A program made the translations under genes and the position numbers. A DNA stretch of 64,000 nt from Campylobacter subantarcticus LMG 24377 (GTDB taxonomy: Bacteria; Campylobacterota; Campylobacteria; Campylobacterales; Campylobacteraceae): contig NZ_CP007773.1 of NCBI RefSeq assembly GCF_000816305.1, forward strand, positions 868,001-932,000, read 5' to 3'. Numbering within the stretch: position 1 is the stretch's first letter; the number at the start of each line of letters is the position of its first letter. Of this stretch, positions 17,824 through 27,352 are shown one piece after another. The notes below the pieces were generated by a model. That model worked only from the letters and a program-made list of their open reading frames with translations. It was not told where the DNA came from and searched no databases.

Positions 17824-19035
17824 TCATATAATTTCCAATATAAATTTATCACCTTTATCTTTAAAAGTAAAAACTTTATTTTTGCAAGGATAAGATATGC
17901 TATTCTTTTTTATGGTAGTTTTTCTATCTTTTAATTTTTCAATCATAATAGGTAATTCTTTATTAAATAATGCCTTATCAGAAATCCCACCACCATGCGC
18001 TGAGTCTTTTATATATTTACCATCTATATTTTCTTCATCAATTATATTAAAATTAACTTGATAGCCTAAAAATTGATAAATTTGCAACAATTGACTTTTA
18101 TGCTCAAAAGATACTAAAACATCTTTAGCGCTATGATAACTTGTGTAGATGATGTTTTTATTCTTTTGTGCTTGCAAAATCAAGTGATCTTTGTTTAATA
18201 AAGCCCTTATTAAGTAGTTTTCATCAGCAAAATAATAAGGTGAGTTTGGATTTTTACGTGTCCAATAAGTTTTTACTTGACAATGTACAATAGTATTTGG
18301 ATCGTAAAATACACTATCTTCTTTATCAAATTCCTTTCCTAAAAAATATGTAAATGGAGGTAAAGCTCCACCTGAATTATCTATCACTCCATCTACATAC
18401 CAAGGAGCTATTTTAGCACACATTAATGCTAAATAGCCACCATATGACCCCCCCCCATAAATCTTAGGTAAAGATTTAAATTGAGGATAGTTTTTTATAA
18501 TATCTTTTAAAGCGTTAATATGATCAATTGCAGCCATGATACCATAGTTTTGATACTCATTATTAGGTGGGATGAAAGTAGCATTAAAATGTGCCCTATA
18601 AGGTTGAATTAACATCTTTTTATTTTTTAATTCACTTATGGTTCTATTTAAAAGCTCATAGTATTCCCAAGCAGTATAAATATTTAAAGCATTGGTATTA
18701 ATATTAAATTGTTCTAATGCAAGTTTTAAGCTAGGTAAATCTTCTTCTATAAATGCAGTGGTTGCACTATATTTTTCAATATCTGATCTTCTTTGGCAAA
18801 AACAATGGTATAAAACACTTATCGCAACTACATCATGCTTTTGTGCTATTAATTTTCTATTGAAATCAACAAAAGCCATATGAGCATTAGCTCCATAACC
18901 ACCTATGATAAAAACAATAGCTTTCATTTCTTTACTATCATCATAAGTGATTCTATATTCTAACTTACTTTCTCTTTTTATATTTAATTCTACATCATCA
19001 CAAGAATCTATGAAATAAGTTTCATTTTTAAGCAT
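17824..19035 (-). CDS. DUF2920 (617-family) predicted alpha/beta hydrolase, copy B
   Basis: 403 residues. Identical to the other copies over the first ~38 residues, with a private central stretch (about 88-153, including AWEYYELLNRTISELKNKKM). Elbow GGGSYGGYLALM holds Ser197 and candidate His is in DSAHGGGI; the acid position reads YHSAKDVL. The G9 tract at codons 194-196 is in frame. The ORF starts with ATG preceded by AAAGGC. It is the last of three copies spaced 33 bases apart, presumably one transcript starting upstream of 21525. Confidence 0.88.
   Translation of the reverse strand: MLKNETYFIDSCDDVELNIKRESKLEYRITYDDSKEMKAIVFIIGGYGANAHMAFVDFNRKLIAQKHDVVAISVLYHCFCQRRSDIEKYSATTAFIEEDLPSLKLALEQFNINTNALNIYTAWEYYELLNRTISELKNKKMLIQPYRAHFNATFIPPNNEYQNYGIMAAIDHINALKDIIKNYPQFKSLPKIYGGGSYGGYLALMCAKIAPWYVDGVIDNSGGALPPFTYFLGKEFDKEDSVFYDPNTIVHCQVKTYWTRKNPNSPYYFADENYLIRALLNKDHLILQAQKNKNIIYTSYHSAKDVLVSFEHKSQLLQIYQFLGYQVNFNIIDEENIDGKYIKDSAHGGGISDKALFNKELPIMIEKLKDRKTTIKKNSISYPCKNKVFTFKDKGDKFILEII
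18448..18456 (-). repeat. G9 phase-variation tract, DUF2920 copy B
   Basis: Nine G form codons 194-196 directly before the predicted nucleophile serine; ON as sequenced. Confidence 0.95.
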
Positions 19036-19822
19036 TTAAAAGCCTTTGTTAGTTTTAGATATATTTTATCAAATAATCTCTAAAATAAATTTATCATCTT
19101 TATCTTTAAAAGTAAAAACTTTATTTTTACAAGGATAAGATATGTTATCTTCTTTCATACTAAATGTCTTATCTTTTAATTTTTCAAGCATAATAGGTAA
19201 TTCTTTATTAAATAAAGCCTTATCAGGAATTCCACAGCCATGAGTTAAATTTTTAATAAATTTACCATCTATATCTTTTTCATCTATTAGATGAAAATCT
19301 ACTTCATAATCCAAGGCTTTTAAAATTTCTATCATTGAAATTTTATAATCAGCTGGAGTTAAGTCATCTTTTGCACTATGATAACTTGTATAGATGATGT
19401 TTTTGTTCTTTTGTGCTTGCAAAATCAAGTGATCTTTGTTCAACAAAGTTCTTATTAGGTAGTTTTCATCAGCAAAATAATAAGGTGAGTTTGGATTTTT
19501 GCGTGTCCAATGGGTTTTAATAGTGCTATAAATTATTATATTTTCATTACCAACTTTACAATCATAACTTTTTACTTCTTTTCCGATTACATAATTTAAA
19601 GGTGGCAAAGCAGCGCCTGAATTATCTATCACTCCATCTACATACCAAGGAGCTATTTTAGCACACATTAATGCTACTAAGCCACCGTATGACCCCCCCC
19701 CATAAATCTTAGGTAAAGATTTAAATTGAGGATAATTTTTCATTATATCTTTTAAAGCATTAATATGATCAATGGCAGGCATAATGGCAAAATTTTGATA
19801 CTCATTATTGGGTGGGATAAAA
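18926..19822. repeat. ~0.9-kb direct repeat, copy 2 (with 12392-13288)
   Basis: Second copy of the block at 12392-13288. Its boundaries fall inside coding sequence, which points to gene conversion or recent segmental duplication rather than duplication of whole genes. Confidence 0.88.
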
Positions 19823-20283
19823 GTTACAGATAAATCAACTTTATAATCCCTATCCAATAAACCTTTATCTTTTAATACGGTCATTTTTTGATCAAGAATA
19901 TGATAATATTTTTCTATGCTAGTTGTATTATTCAATATTTCAAAATCAATTTTAAATTCCCTAAAGGCTTTTTCAAATTTCCTTATATCATCTAGCAAAA
20001 AAGTCATTTCAGCACTATATTTCTCCACATCAGATCTTCTTTGGCAAAAACAATGATAAAAAACATTTACAACTACTACATCAAATTTTTTAGCAATAAA
20101 TTTTCGATAGCTTTCTAAAAAATGTATATTTGCATTAGCTCCATAACCACCTATGATAAAAACAATAGCTTTCATTTCTTTACTATCATCATAAGTGATT
20201 CTATATTCTAACTTACTTTCTCTTTTTATATTTAATTCTACATCATCACAAGAGTCTATAAAATAAGTTTCATTTTTAAGCAT
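19069..20283 (-). CDS. DUF2920 (617-family) predicted alpha/beta hydrolase, copy C
   Basis: 404 residues. From FIPPNNEYQNFAIM to the C-terminus it is identical in protein to copy A (12535-13746), and the first ~90 residues are also shared; only the central cassette (MTFLLDDIRKFEKAFREFK and on to the SVTF before FIPPNN) differs. Candidate triad as in copy A: Ser in GGGSYGG, Asp in SAKDD, His in THGCGIP. G9 at codons 195-197 is ON. The stop ATTTGA and 33-base spacer are the same as between the neighbouring copies. Confidence 0.88.
   Translation of the reverse strand: MLKNETYFIDSCDDVELNIKRESKLEYRITYDDSKEMKAIVFIIGGYGANANIHFLESYRKFIAKKFDVVVVNVFYHCFCQRRSDVEKYSAEMTFLLDDIRKFEKAFREFKIDFEILNNTTSIEKYYHILDQKMTVLKDKGLLDRDYKVDLSVTFIPPNNEYQNFAIMPAIDHINALKDIMKNYPQFKSLPKIYGGGSYGGLVALMCAKIAPWYVDGVIDNSGAALPPLNYVIGKEVKSYDCKVGNENIIIYSTIKTHWTRKNPNSPYYFADENYLIRTLLNKDHLILQAQKNKNIIYTSYHSAKDDLTPADYKISMIEILKALDYEVDFHLIDEKDIDGKFIKNLTHGCGIPDKALFNKELPIMLEKLKDKTFSMKEDNISYPCKNKVFTFKDKDDKFILEII
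19693..19701 (-). repeat. G9 phase-variation tract, DUF2920 copy C
   Basis: Nine G at the nucleophile elbow, ON, inside the block duplicated with copy A. Confidence 0.95.
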
Positions 20284-20316
20284 TTAAAAGCCTTTGTTAG
20301 TTTTAGATATATTTTA

Positions 20317-21525
20317 TCAAATAATCTCTAAAATAAATTTATCACCCTTGTCTTTAAAGGTAAAGACTTTATTTTTACAAGGATAGCTAACTTCATCTTC
20401 TTTGGGATTAAATTTTTTATCTTTTATTTTTTCAATCATTTTTGGTAGTTCCTTGTTAAAAAGGGCTTTATTACTCATTCTTAAACCATGATCTAAACTT
20501 TTTATAAATTTACCATCTATTTGAGTTTCATCTTCGATTAAATGCAAAGTAGCATCAAATCCTAAATTCTTATAAGTTTTAAAAAGTTTTATTTTATCTT
20601 CCACAGGAGCACCTTGATCTTTTGCGCTATGATAAGCTACATAAATAATATCTTTATTAAATTTGCTTTGTTCATATAAATGCTTAGAATTTAAAATAGC
20701 TCTAATTAGATAATTATCATCAGAAAAATAATATTTAGAATTTTCATTTCTTGTCCAAAACTTTTTTACATAACACATAATCATTACATTACTCTCATTA
20801 AAAGCAAATTCTCCTGTAGTAATTTCTCTACCTAAAACATGAGATAAATTTGGTAATGCCACTCCTGAATTATCTATCACTCCATCTACATACCAAGGAG
20901 CTATTTTAGCACACATTAATGCTAAATAGCCACCATATGACCCCCCCCCATAAATCTTAGGTAAAGATTTAAATTGAGGATAGTTTTTTATAATATCTTT
21001 TAAAGCGTTAATATGATCAATTGCAGCCATGATACCATAGTTTTGATACTCATTATTAGGTGGGATGAAATCACAAAATAATTGCGCTTTTAAATTTATA
21101 TCTATAAGATTTTTGTCTTTGAATTCTTGAATTTTTGTATTTATCAAAGGGATGAAATCAAAAAAATTATTTTGATTTACAAAAACATTAACTCCTAGTT
21201 TAATTAGCGTATCTCTCATTATATTTATATCATCTTCATTTGGAACCATTTTAGGATTATATCCATCATTGATACTTTTCCTAGCACAAAAACAATGATA
21301 AAATACATCTACAACCACAACATCAAATTTTTCACATAAAAATTTCCTATCAAAATCCAAAAAAGCTATATTGGAATTTACCCCATAACCACCTATGATA
21401 AAAACAATAGCTTTCATTTCTTTAGTATCATCATAAGTGATTCTGTATTCTAACTTACTTTCTCTTTTTATATTTAATTCTACATCATCACAAGAGTCTA
21501 TAAAATAGGTTTTATTTTTAAGCAT
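20317..21525 (-). CDS. DUF2920 (617-family) predicted alpha/beta hydrolase, copy D
   Basis: 402 residues, the most divergent intact copy. It shares the N-terminal ~45 residues and the core around the elbow (YGIMAAIDHINALKDIIKN to VIDNSG, shared with copy B), but has its own central cassette and its own C-terminal half up to the common ending CKNKVFTFKDK. Candidate His is in SLDHGLRM; the acid position reads YHSAKDQG. G9 at codons 193-195 is ON. First gene of the three-copy tandem; the spacer upstream toward pstB is 61 bases. Confidence 0.88.
   Translation of the reverse strand: MLKNKTYFIDSCDDVELNIKRESKLEYRITYDDTKEMKAIVFIIGGYGVNSNIAFLDFDRKFLCEKFDVVVVDVFYHCFCARKSINDGYNPKMVPNEDDINIMRDTLIKLGVNVFVNQNNFFDFIPLINTKIQEFKDKNLIDINLKAQLFCDFIPPNNEYQNYGIMAAIDHINALKDIIKNYPQFKSLPKIYGGGSYGGYLALMCAKIAPWYVDGVIDNSGVALPNLSHVLGREITTGEFAFNESNVMIMCYVKKFWTRNENSKYYFSDDNYLIRAILNSKHLYEQSKFNKDIIYVAYHSAKDQGAPVEDKIKLFKTYKNLGFDATLHLIEDETQIDGKFIKSLDHGLRMSNKALFNKELPKMIEKIKDKKFNPKEDEVSYPCKNKVFTFKDKGDKFILEII
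20941..20949 (-). repeat. G9 phase-variation tract, DUF2920 copy D
   Basis: Nine G encode three glycines before the predicted nucleophile serine; ON as sequenced. Confidence 0.95.
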
Positions 21526-21586
21526 TTAAAAGCCTTTTGGAAAATTTGATTAATTATATCATCAAAATTTTCCAAACAAACAAAAA

Positions 21587-22327
21587 TCACCCAAAAGATC
21601 CACTTAAATATGCTTTTGTTTTTTCTTCTTTGGGATTTTCAAAAAACTCTTTACTTTCTCCAAATTCTATAAGCTCCCCTAAATGAAAAAATGCAGTATA
21701 ATCAGCCACGCGCTTACCTTGTTGCATGTTATGTGTCACTATGATCATAGAAAGATTATGACTTAATTCTTTAATAAGTTCTTCTATTACACTTGAAGAT
21801 ATAGGATCAAGTGCGGAAGTTGGTTCATCTAAAAGTAATAATTTTGGCTTTATAGCCAAAGCTCTTGCGATACAAAGGCGTTGTTGTTGGCCACCTGAAA
21901 GTGCTAGAGCGTTTTGCTTTAATTTATCCTTTACTTCTTCAAAAAGACCCACTTTTTTAAGGCATTCTTCTACTAAAGCATCTTCTTCATCTTTATTTTT
22001 AATCATTCCATGGAGTTTTGGAGCATAAGAAATATTATCATAAATGCTTTTTACAAAAACATTAGGTTGTTGAAATACCATGCCAACTTTTTTTCTAAGC
22101 ATAACTAAGTCTTGGTTTTTAACATCTTTTCCTTCGATCTCTACAAGACCATCGGTTTTAGCTATTTTGTCATTCATTCTATTAAAACAACGCAAAAATG
22201 TGGATTTTCCACAACCTGAAGCACCTATTAAAGCTGTGATTTTATTTTTTTGAATTTCCATATTAATATCAAATAAAGCTTGTTTTTTACCATAAAATAA
22301 ATTAAGATTTGTTGTTTTTGCTATCAT
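21587..22327 (-). CDS. pstB: Phosphate ABC transporter ATPase PstB
   Basis: ATP-binding subunit of the high-affinity phosphate importer. Walker [15 protein letters not shown]-loop [10 protein letters not shown], signature [16 protein letters not shown], Walker [14 protein letters not shown] and H-loop IIVTHNM. 246 residues. The start is ATG at 22327, overlapping the pstA stop as ATGA; the frame stays open upstream into pstA but without homology. Confidence 0.97.
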   Translation of the reverse strand: MIAKTTNLNLFYGKKQALFDINMEIQKNKITALIGASGCGKSTFLRCFNRMNDKIAKTDGLVEIEGKDVKNQDLVMLRKKVGMVFQQPNVFVKSIYDNISYAPKLHGMIKNKDEEDALVEECLKKVGLFEEVKDKLKQNALALSGGQQQRLCIARALAIKPKLLLLDEPTSALDPISSSVIEELIKELSHNLSMIIVTHNMQQGKRVADYTAFFHLGELIEFGESKEFFENPKEEKTKAYLSGSFG

Positions 22328-23412
22328 TTTAATTTTCCTTGAAAATATCTTCTTAAAAGTATTGCAGCTAAGTTTAATATTACCAATAAAAGCAAAAGCA
22401 CTATAATCCCTGCTGCTGTTCTTTCTAAAAATGCACGCTCTGGCATAGCCGACCATGAAAAAATTTGAGCAGGCAAAACACTTGTTGGTGCAAAAACACT
22501 ATTTGCCACATCAGGTATAAAAGCTATCATACCTATAATCATCAAAGGTGCAGTTTCACCAATAGCCCCTGCTAGAGTTAAAATAGATCCTGTTAAAATC
22601 ATAGGCATTGCTAAAGGTAGCATAATGCCTTTTATCATTTGAACCTTAGTCATGCCTAAAGCATATGCAGCGTTTTTCATATTAATATCTACGCTTTTTA
22701 AAGCAGCTTTAGTTGAAACAATAATAATAGGTAAGCTCATAATAGCCAAAGTTAATCCTCCAACTAAAGCACTAGAACGAGGCATCCCAAAAAGATTAAT
22801 AAACACCCCAAGTCCTAAAAGTCCAAATAAAATGCTAGGAATACTTGCTAGATTATTTATACATACTTCAATAAAATGCGTAAATACATTTTGCGGAGCA
22901 AATTCTTCCAAATAAATAGCTGCCCCAACTCCAATTGGCACACTTACTACCATACATACTATCATAACAAGCAAGGTTCCAACCACAGAAGCAAAAATTC
23001 CAGAATTTTCAGGCGACTTAGAATCTCCATTAAAAAAGAAATTTGTATTAAAGCTTAGCTTGATTTCTTGCTTTTGAGCTAATTCATCAACCAAAGTTTT
23101 TTGCTCATCACTTAGTTTATTATAGTTTTTTTTCATATATTGATCAACTTCAGAATTTGCTAAAAGCCAAGATTTTTCTTTGATTTGACCTGTTCTTATT
23201 TTTCTTTGCTCAGCGCGTGATAGAAGTTCATAAGAAGGGTTATTTCTATCAGCCTGGACATAAATATAAGTTTGCTTAAACGCTCCTATCCCAAGATACC
23301 CTACGCTTGATAAAAAAACAAAAAGAAAGATAAGATTGATATAAAGCCCCATTTTACAAAATCTTTTAAAATTTTTAGAAGCTTTTTTTCTTTGTTTAAA
23401 AAGTTTTTTCAT
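22324..23412 (-). CDS. pstA: Phosphate ABC transporter permease PstA
   Basis: Membrane permease of Pst. 362 residues, longer than the ~300 common form because a hydrophilic segment of about 90 residues ([20 protein letters not shown] to [10 protein letters not shown]) follows the first transmembrane helix, as in PstA proteins with an extra N-terminal domain. The EAA-type loop ([23 protein letters not shown]) contacts PstB. It overlaps pstC by four bases (ATGA). Confidence 0.94.
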   Translation of the reverse strand: MKKLFKQRKKASKNFKRFCKMGLYINLIFLFVFLSSVGYLGIGAFKQTYIYVQADRNNPSYELLSRAEQRKIRTGQIKEKSWLLANSEVDQYMKKNYNKLSDEQKTLVDELAQKQEIKLSFNTNFFFNGDSKSPENSGIFASVVGTLLVMIVCMVVSVPIGVGAAIYLEEFAPQNVFTHFIEVCINNLASIPSILFGLLGLGVFINLFGMPRSSALVGGLTLAIMSLPIIIVSTKAALKSVDINMKNAAYALGMTKVQMIKGIMLPLAMPMILTGSILTLAGAIGETAPLMIIGMIAFIPDVANSVFAPTSVLPAQIFSWSAMPERAFLERTAAGIIVLLLLLVILNLAAILLRRYFQGKLK

Positions 23413-24323
23413 AAATTTTTCCTTTTATGAAAGCGATTTATCAAATAAACGCTAAAAATATTAATGATTAAAGTGATGATAAAAAGCACAAGCCCTAAAG
23501 AAAATGCACTTAAAGCTAAAGAACTATCAAAAGCTTGATCACCGCTTAATGCTTCTACTATTTTGACAGTTACTGTTGTCATATCTTCTAAAAAATTCAT
23601 TGTTAAATTTGGACGCAATGAAGCCGCCATAACAACTATCATTGTTTCTCCTAAAGCCCTTGAAAGTCCTAAAAGACAAGCTGCAACTATACCTGGCATT
23701 GCTTCTGGTAAAATTACTGCAAAAACAACTTCTTTTTTAGTCATACCTAAAGCATAAGCTCCGTTTATCCTTTTTAAACTTACAGCTTCAATGCAATCTT
23801 GCGAGAGCGAAGCTACTATAGGAGTTATCATAACACCCATTATAAAACCAGCTCCCAAAGCACTTTGAAAACTCGCTTTAATGCCCAAAAAAGAAAAAAA
23901 CCACACTATAAAAGGTGCCACCACTATAGCTGCGAAAAATCCAAAAACTACAGTAGGAATTCCTGCTATGATTTCTAAAATAGGTTTTAAATAGTTTTTA
24001 GATTTTTTACCTGCAAATACTCCAAGATAAATCGCACACATTACACCTAAAGGTAAGGCTGTTAGCATTGCTATTAATGAAATATAAAAAGTTCCCCAAA
24101 ATAAACTCAAAGCACCAAAAACCCCATGCTTGCTACTTCCATCAGCACCTACAAATGCAGCATCTGCTGCCCACTGACTTGAGAATAAAAAAGTAAATAC
24201 GCTTTCTTTTTGAAAAAATTTTAAAGCCTCGATTAAAATTGTTAGCATAATAGCAAAGCTTACTACTACGCTAACAAAAGCACAAAGAAAAAGCATTAAT
24301 TTTATTATTTTTTCTTTTATCAA
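23409..24323 (-). CDS. pstC: Phosphate ABC transporter permease PstC
   Basis: 304-residue permease with about six membrane helices and the permease loop [51 protein letters not shown] is diagnostic for PstC. It starts 14 bases after pstS and overlaps pstA, forming one pstSCAB operon. Confidence 0.95.
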   Translation of the reverse strand: MIKEKIIKLMLFLCAFVSVVVSFAIMLTILIEALKFFQKESVFTFLFSSQWAADAAFVGADGSSKHGVFGALSLFWGTFYISLIAMLTALPLGVMCAIYLGVFAGKKSKNYLKPILEIIAGIPTVVFGFFAAIVVAPFIVWFFSFLGIKASFQSALGAGFIMGVMITPIVASLSQDCIEAVSLKRINGAYALGMTKKEVVFAVILPEAMPGIVAACLLGLSRALGETMIVVMAASLRPNLTMNFLEDMTTVTVKIVEALSGDQAFDSSLALSAFSLGLVLFIITLIINIFSVYLINRFHKRKNL

Positions 24324-24337
24324 TTTTTCATCCTAAA

Positions 24338-25321
24338 TCAAAAAACTCTTCCAGCTTTAACAAGCTCATCAGTTAATAAAGTTTTTTCTTTTATGTGTTT
24401 TTGGGTTGCTTTTAAGGTTTCTTCATCTAAAGGAACTAATCCTATTTTTTCTAATTCCGCTCCGCTTTTAGCTAAATCATCACTCATATAAATTTTTGCA
24501 AATTCAAATACTTCTGGATTTTTCTTAGCATTCATATATATAAACAAAGAACGAGCTAGTTTATATTTTCCTTCGGAAATATTCTTCTCATCAGCTTTTA
24601 CACCATCAATATCAACTGCATTAATCTTATCATCATTACTAGCTAAAAATCCGTATCCAAAAAGCCCAAAAGCTTCTTTATCGATAGAAAGTTTTGAAAC
24701 AATTAAATTATCGTTTTCTCCACTTGGTATAAAAACTCCATCTTGGCGTATAGTTTTATATGCACCTTGATATTCTGGAATTTTTTTAGAAATGTCTACC
24801 ATTACAAGTTCTTCTATACTATCTCTTGTTCCTGAGCTTGATGGAGGACCATAGATGGTAATTTTTCTATTTGGTAAATTTTTATTGATTTGTTGCCAAT
24901 TTGTATAAGGATTTGGGATTAATTTCCCATCTTGTGGAATTTCTTTAGCTAAAGCTAAAAATAACTCATGTAAGCTTATATTTAATGGAGCATTGATTTT
25001 ATTTTGAGCTAAAACTATGCCATCATAGCCTATCATAATCCCGACTATATCACTCACACCTGATTTTTTACAAGTTTCAAATTCACTTGGCTTGATTGCT
25101 CTTGAAGCATTAGAAATATCAGTAATTCCCTCGCAAAACACTTTAAAACCACCGCCTGTGCCAAGACTTTCAACTATAGGTGTTTTTGTATTTTTTATAG
25201 AAGCATACTCTTCAGCAACAAAAGAAGTAAAAGGATAGACAGTAGATGAACCTGTTATTTTTAATTCTGCTGCGTTTAAACTAACAAAGGTAGCCACACT
25301 TAAAGCCAAAAGTTTTTTCAT
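24338..25321 (-). CDS. pstS: Phosphate-binding periplasmic protein PstS
   Basis: Substrate-binding protein of the Pst importer. Signal peptide MKKLLALSVATFVSLNAAE (SPI type), then LKITGSSTVYPFTSFVAEEYA and GTGGGFKVFCEG plus PSSSGTRDSIEELV, which bind phosphate. The start at 25321 follows AAGGAGAAAAA; an in-frame ATG at 25387 lies within the Pho-box region and is rejected. First gene of pstSCAB, divergent from the two-component genes. Confidence 0.95.
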   Translation of the reverse strand: MKKLLALSVATFVSLNAAELKITGSSTVYPFTSFVAEEYASIKNTKTPIVESLGTGGGFKVFCEGITDISNASRAIKPSEFETCKKSGVSDIVGIMIGYDGIVLAQNKINAPLNISLHELFLALAKEIPQDGKLIPNPYTNWQQINKNLPNRKITIYGPPSSSGTRDSIEELVMVDISKKIPEYQGAYKTIRQDGVFIPSGENDNLIVSKLSIDKEAFGLFGYGFLASNDDKINAVDIDGVKADEKNISEGKYKLARSLFIYMNAKKNPEVFEFAKIYMSDDLAKSGAELEKIGLVPLDEETLKATQKHIKEKTLLTDELVKAGRVF

Positions 25322-25369
25322 TTTTTCTCCTTGTTTTAAAAAAAAGTAATGAAAATTTAAAAAAACTTG

Positions 25370-25385
25370 GAAACATTTTGGATAC
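25370..25385 (-). promoter_or_regulatory. Pho-box-like site between pstS and phosR
   Basis: On the pstS strand it reads GTATCCAAAATGTTTC. From memory the C. jejuni PhosR box is GTTTCNAAAANGTTTC; the match is one mismatch in the fixed positions. It lies about 50 bases before the pstS start and about 14 bases before the phosR -10 box, so one site could serve both directions. Confidence 0.65.
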
Positions 25386-25398
25386 ATGTATTTTTTGA

Positions 25399-25404
25399 TA
25401 TAAT
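25399..25404 (+). promoter_or_regulatory. -10 box directly before the phosR ATG
   Basis: TATAAT ends six bases before the ATG at 25410, in the context TTTTTTGATATAAT. Transcription starting at the usual distance would begin on or next to the A of the start codon. Confidence 0.55.
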
Positions 25405-25409
25405 TTTGT

Positions 25410-26069
25410 ATGCTAAATGTTATTTTGATAGAAGATGATAAAGATTTAAATGAGTTAATTAGTTTAAGACTTAGTCAAGAAAATATAAAAATTTATAATT
25501 ATTTTGATTTTTTTGACTTAGAAACCTTTCTAGATACAAATGAAATAGACTTAATCATCATGGATAGAAATTTACCAAGTGGCGATAGTGTAGAGATGAT
25601 AAAACAATTAAGAAAAAAAGGTTATATGGAGCCTGTGATTTTTCTTAGTGCAAAGACTTTACAAAAAGATATTTTAGAAGGTTTTGAGCAAGGCTGCGAT
25701 GATTATATATGCAAACCTTTTGATTTTAATGAACTTTTATTTAGAATCAAAGCCGTAACTAAAAGAAATAAAACTCCAAAAGAACAAATTTCTTATCAAG
25801 ATTTTACTTTATATATAGAAGAAAGAAAATTAATTTATCAAACAAATACATTTGAAAATTTATCAACCCTAGATGTAGAATTACTCAAGTGTTTTTTTAA
25901 TCACAAAAATCAACTTCTAAGCCGTCAATTTTTAAGTGAGCAAGTATGGAAAAATGACACAACAAGCGATAAGACAATCAATACGGCTATTTTAAGATTA
26001 AAACAAAAAATTCCACAAATTAAAGAAAATATCATTTCAGTGCGCTCGGTGGGTTATAAATTGTGTTAA
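25410..26069 (+). CDS. phosR: OmpR-type response regulator, PhosR-like
   Basis: 219 residues. Receiver domain MLNVILIEDDKDLNELI with acidic pocket and phospho-acceptor in LIIMDRNLPSGD, conserved Lys in YICKPFDFNELL, then a winged-helix DNA-binding domain (LLSRQFLSEQVWKND...TINTAILRLKQKI). Adjacent to the kinase gene (overlap of seven bases) and divergent from pstSCAB over a Pho-box-like site, so it most likely is the phosphate-limitation regulator known as PhosR (Cj0890c) in C. jejuni. No ribosome site is visible, agreeing with leaderless translation. Confidence 0.85.
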   Translation: MLNVILIEDDKDLNELISLRLSQENIKIYNYFDFFDLETFLDTNEIDLIIMDRNLPSGDSVEMIKQLRKKGYMEPVIFLSAKTLQKDILEGFEQGCDDYICKPFDFNELLFRIKAVTKRNKTPKEQISYQDFTLYIEERKLIYQTNTFENLSTLDVELLKCFFNHKNQLLSRQFLSEQVWKNDTTSDKTINTAILRLKQKIPQIKENIISVRSVGYKLC

Positions 26070-27352
26070 AAATCAGAAATTTTTTTGCTTTATTTTTTAT
26101 ATGTTTTTGTATATTTTTTATAGGATTGTTTTATTTTGTTAATGAGCAATATATAAACAACACTATAAAAAGCACTTATGAGCAAAAATTAAAAACCTTG
26201 AATGATACATTAAAATTTAGCATTATAAAAACACTCAATACAAACAACATTCAAGAATTTTCTCAACAAACAAGAGCAGATTTTATCATCAAAAAAGATG
26301 GAAAAACCATCTCATCTTTAGATGATTTTGATTTCTTTAAAAAACAATTTAACGCAGATTTTACACATGAATTTTTTAATAATAAAGAAATTTATTATAA
26401 AGCTTATCAATATGAAGGATATAAATACATCATCATTGTTTATCCAAAAATAAACGCAAAAATACAAGATTTTTGGATAAAAAATATTTTGATTTTTTTA
26501 CTTTTTTTAGCAGTATTAACTGCAATATATATTTTTATATTTAACTTTTTTAAAAAATACTTTCAAGAATTACTTTTGTTTATTAAAAATATAAAGAGTC
26601 AATCAGAATTTCATTTTACAAAGAACTTTTTTTATGATTTAAATTCTTTAAATTTAAGATTATTAAAAATAAAAAAATTATTTTATGAGAAAGAATTACA
26701 AAATAAAAAACAAGCCAAAAAAATTAAAATGAAAAACACTCAACTTTCAAATTTAATCAGCGCTATTTCACATGAGTTAAAAAATCCTTTAAGTGTTATA
26801 AATTTAAGTTTGCAATCTTTAGAAAAAGAACATAATGATGAAACTATGAGAAAATTTATGCTTGAAAAAATTCACAAGCAAAGCGTAAAAATCAACCAAC
26901 TAACACACAAACTAAATTTTGTTTTTAATTTAAATATCATATCTTTAAATGAAGAAAATTTTGATTTATATGCTTTAAGTAAAAATATTGTTGAAAATTT
27001 TAATGAAAGCAGGATTAAAATTCAAGGAGAGCAAACTTTCATAAAAGCAGATTCTTTTCTCATTGAGCAAGTTATTATTAATCTCATTAGCAATGCACTA
27101 AAATATAGTCAAAAAGATATTTTTATTGAAGTTAAAAACCAAGAATTTATTATACAAGATCAAGGCATAGGCATAGAGGAAAAATACTTAAAATTAATCA
27201 CAAAAAAATTTTATAAAATCAATACTAGCCAAAACAATTCTTTTGGACTAGGATTGTTTTTAGTTAAAAAAATACTCACTTTACACAAAAGTTCTTTAAA
27301 AATTCAATCTAGCCCACAAAAAGGTAGCATATTTTCTTTTAGTATTGGCTAA
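26063..27352 (+). CDS. phosS: Sensor histidine kinase, PhosS-like
   Basis: 429 residues. One N-terminal membrane helix (about 7-27), a ~110-residue external domain, a second helix (about 140-165), and a cytoplasmic kinase: H-box ISAISHELKNPLSVIN, N-box INLISNALKYSQ, G1 QDQGIGIEEKY and G2 FGLGLFLVKK. The start lies within the regulator gene. In C. jejuni phosRS is not next to pst as far as I recall; here linkage supports phosphate sensing. Its stop abuts the stop of the next, convergent gene with no spacer. Confidence 0.85.
   Translation: MLKIRNFFALFFICFCIFFIGLFYFVNEQYINNTIKSTYEQKLKTLNDTLKFSIIKTLNTNNIQEFSQQTRADFIIKKDGKTISSLDDFDFFKKQFNADFTHEFFNNKEIYYKAYQYEGYKYIIIVYPKINAKIQDFWIKNILIFLLFLAVLTAIYIFIFNFFKKYFQELLLFIKNIKSQSEFHFTKNFFYDLNSLNLRLLKIKKLFYEKELQNKKQAKKIKMKNTQLSNLISAISHELKNPLSVINLSLQSLEKEHNDETMRKFMLEKIHKQSVKINQLTHKLNFVFNLNIISLNEENFDLYALSKNIVENFNESRIKIQGEQTFIKADSFLIEQVIINLISNALKYSQKDIFIEVKNQEFIIQDQGIGIEEKYLKLITKKFYKINTSQNNSFGLGLFLVKKILTLHKSSLKIQSSPQKGSIFSFSIG

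Noticed and set aside
11920-20949. Poly-C/poly-G stretches as sequencing artefacts
   Set aside because: Five are exactly nine bases and in frame at coding positions typical of Campylobacter contingency genes, so they look biological.
22327-22456. Long form of PstB starting inside pstA
   Set aside because: The extra residues are the antisense-free overlap frame of pstA without ABC homology; the ATGA overlap start at 22327 fits the family.
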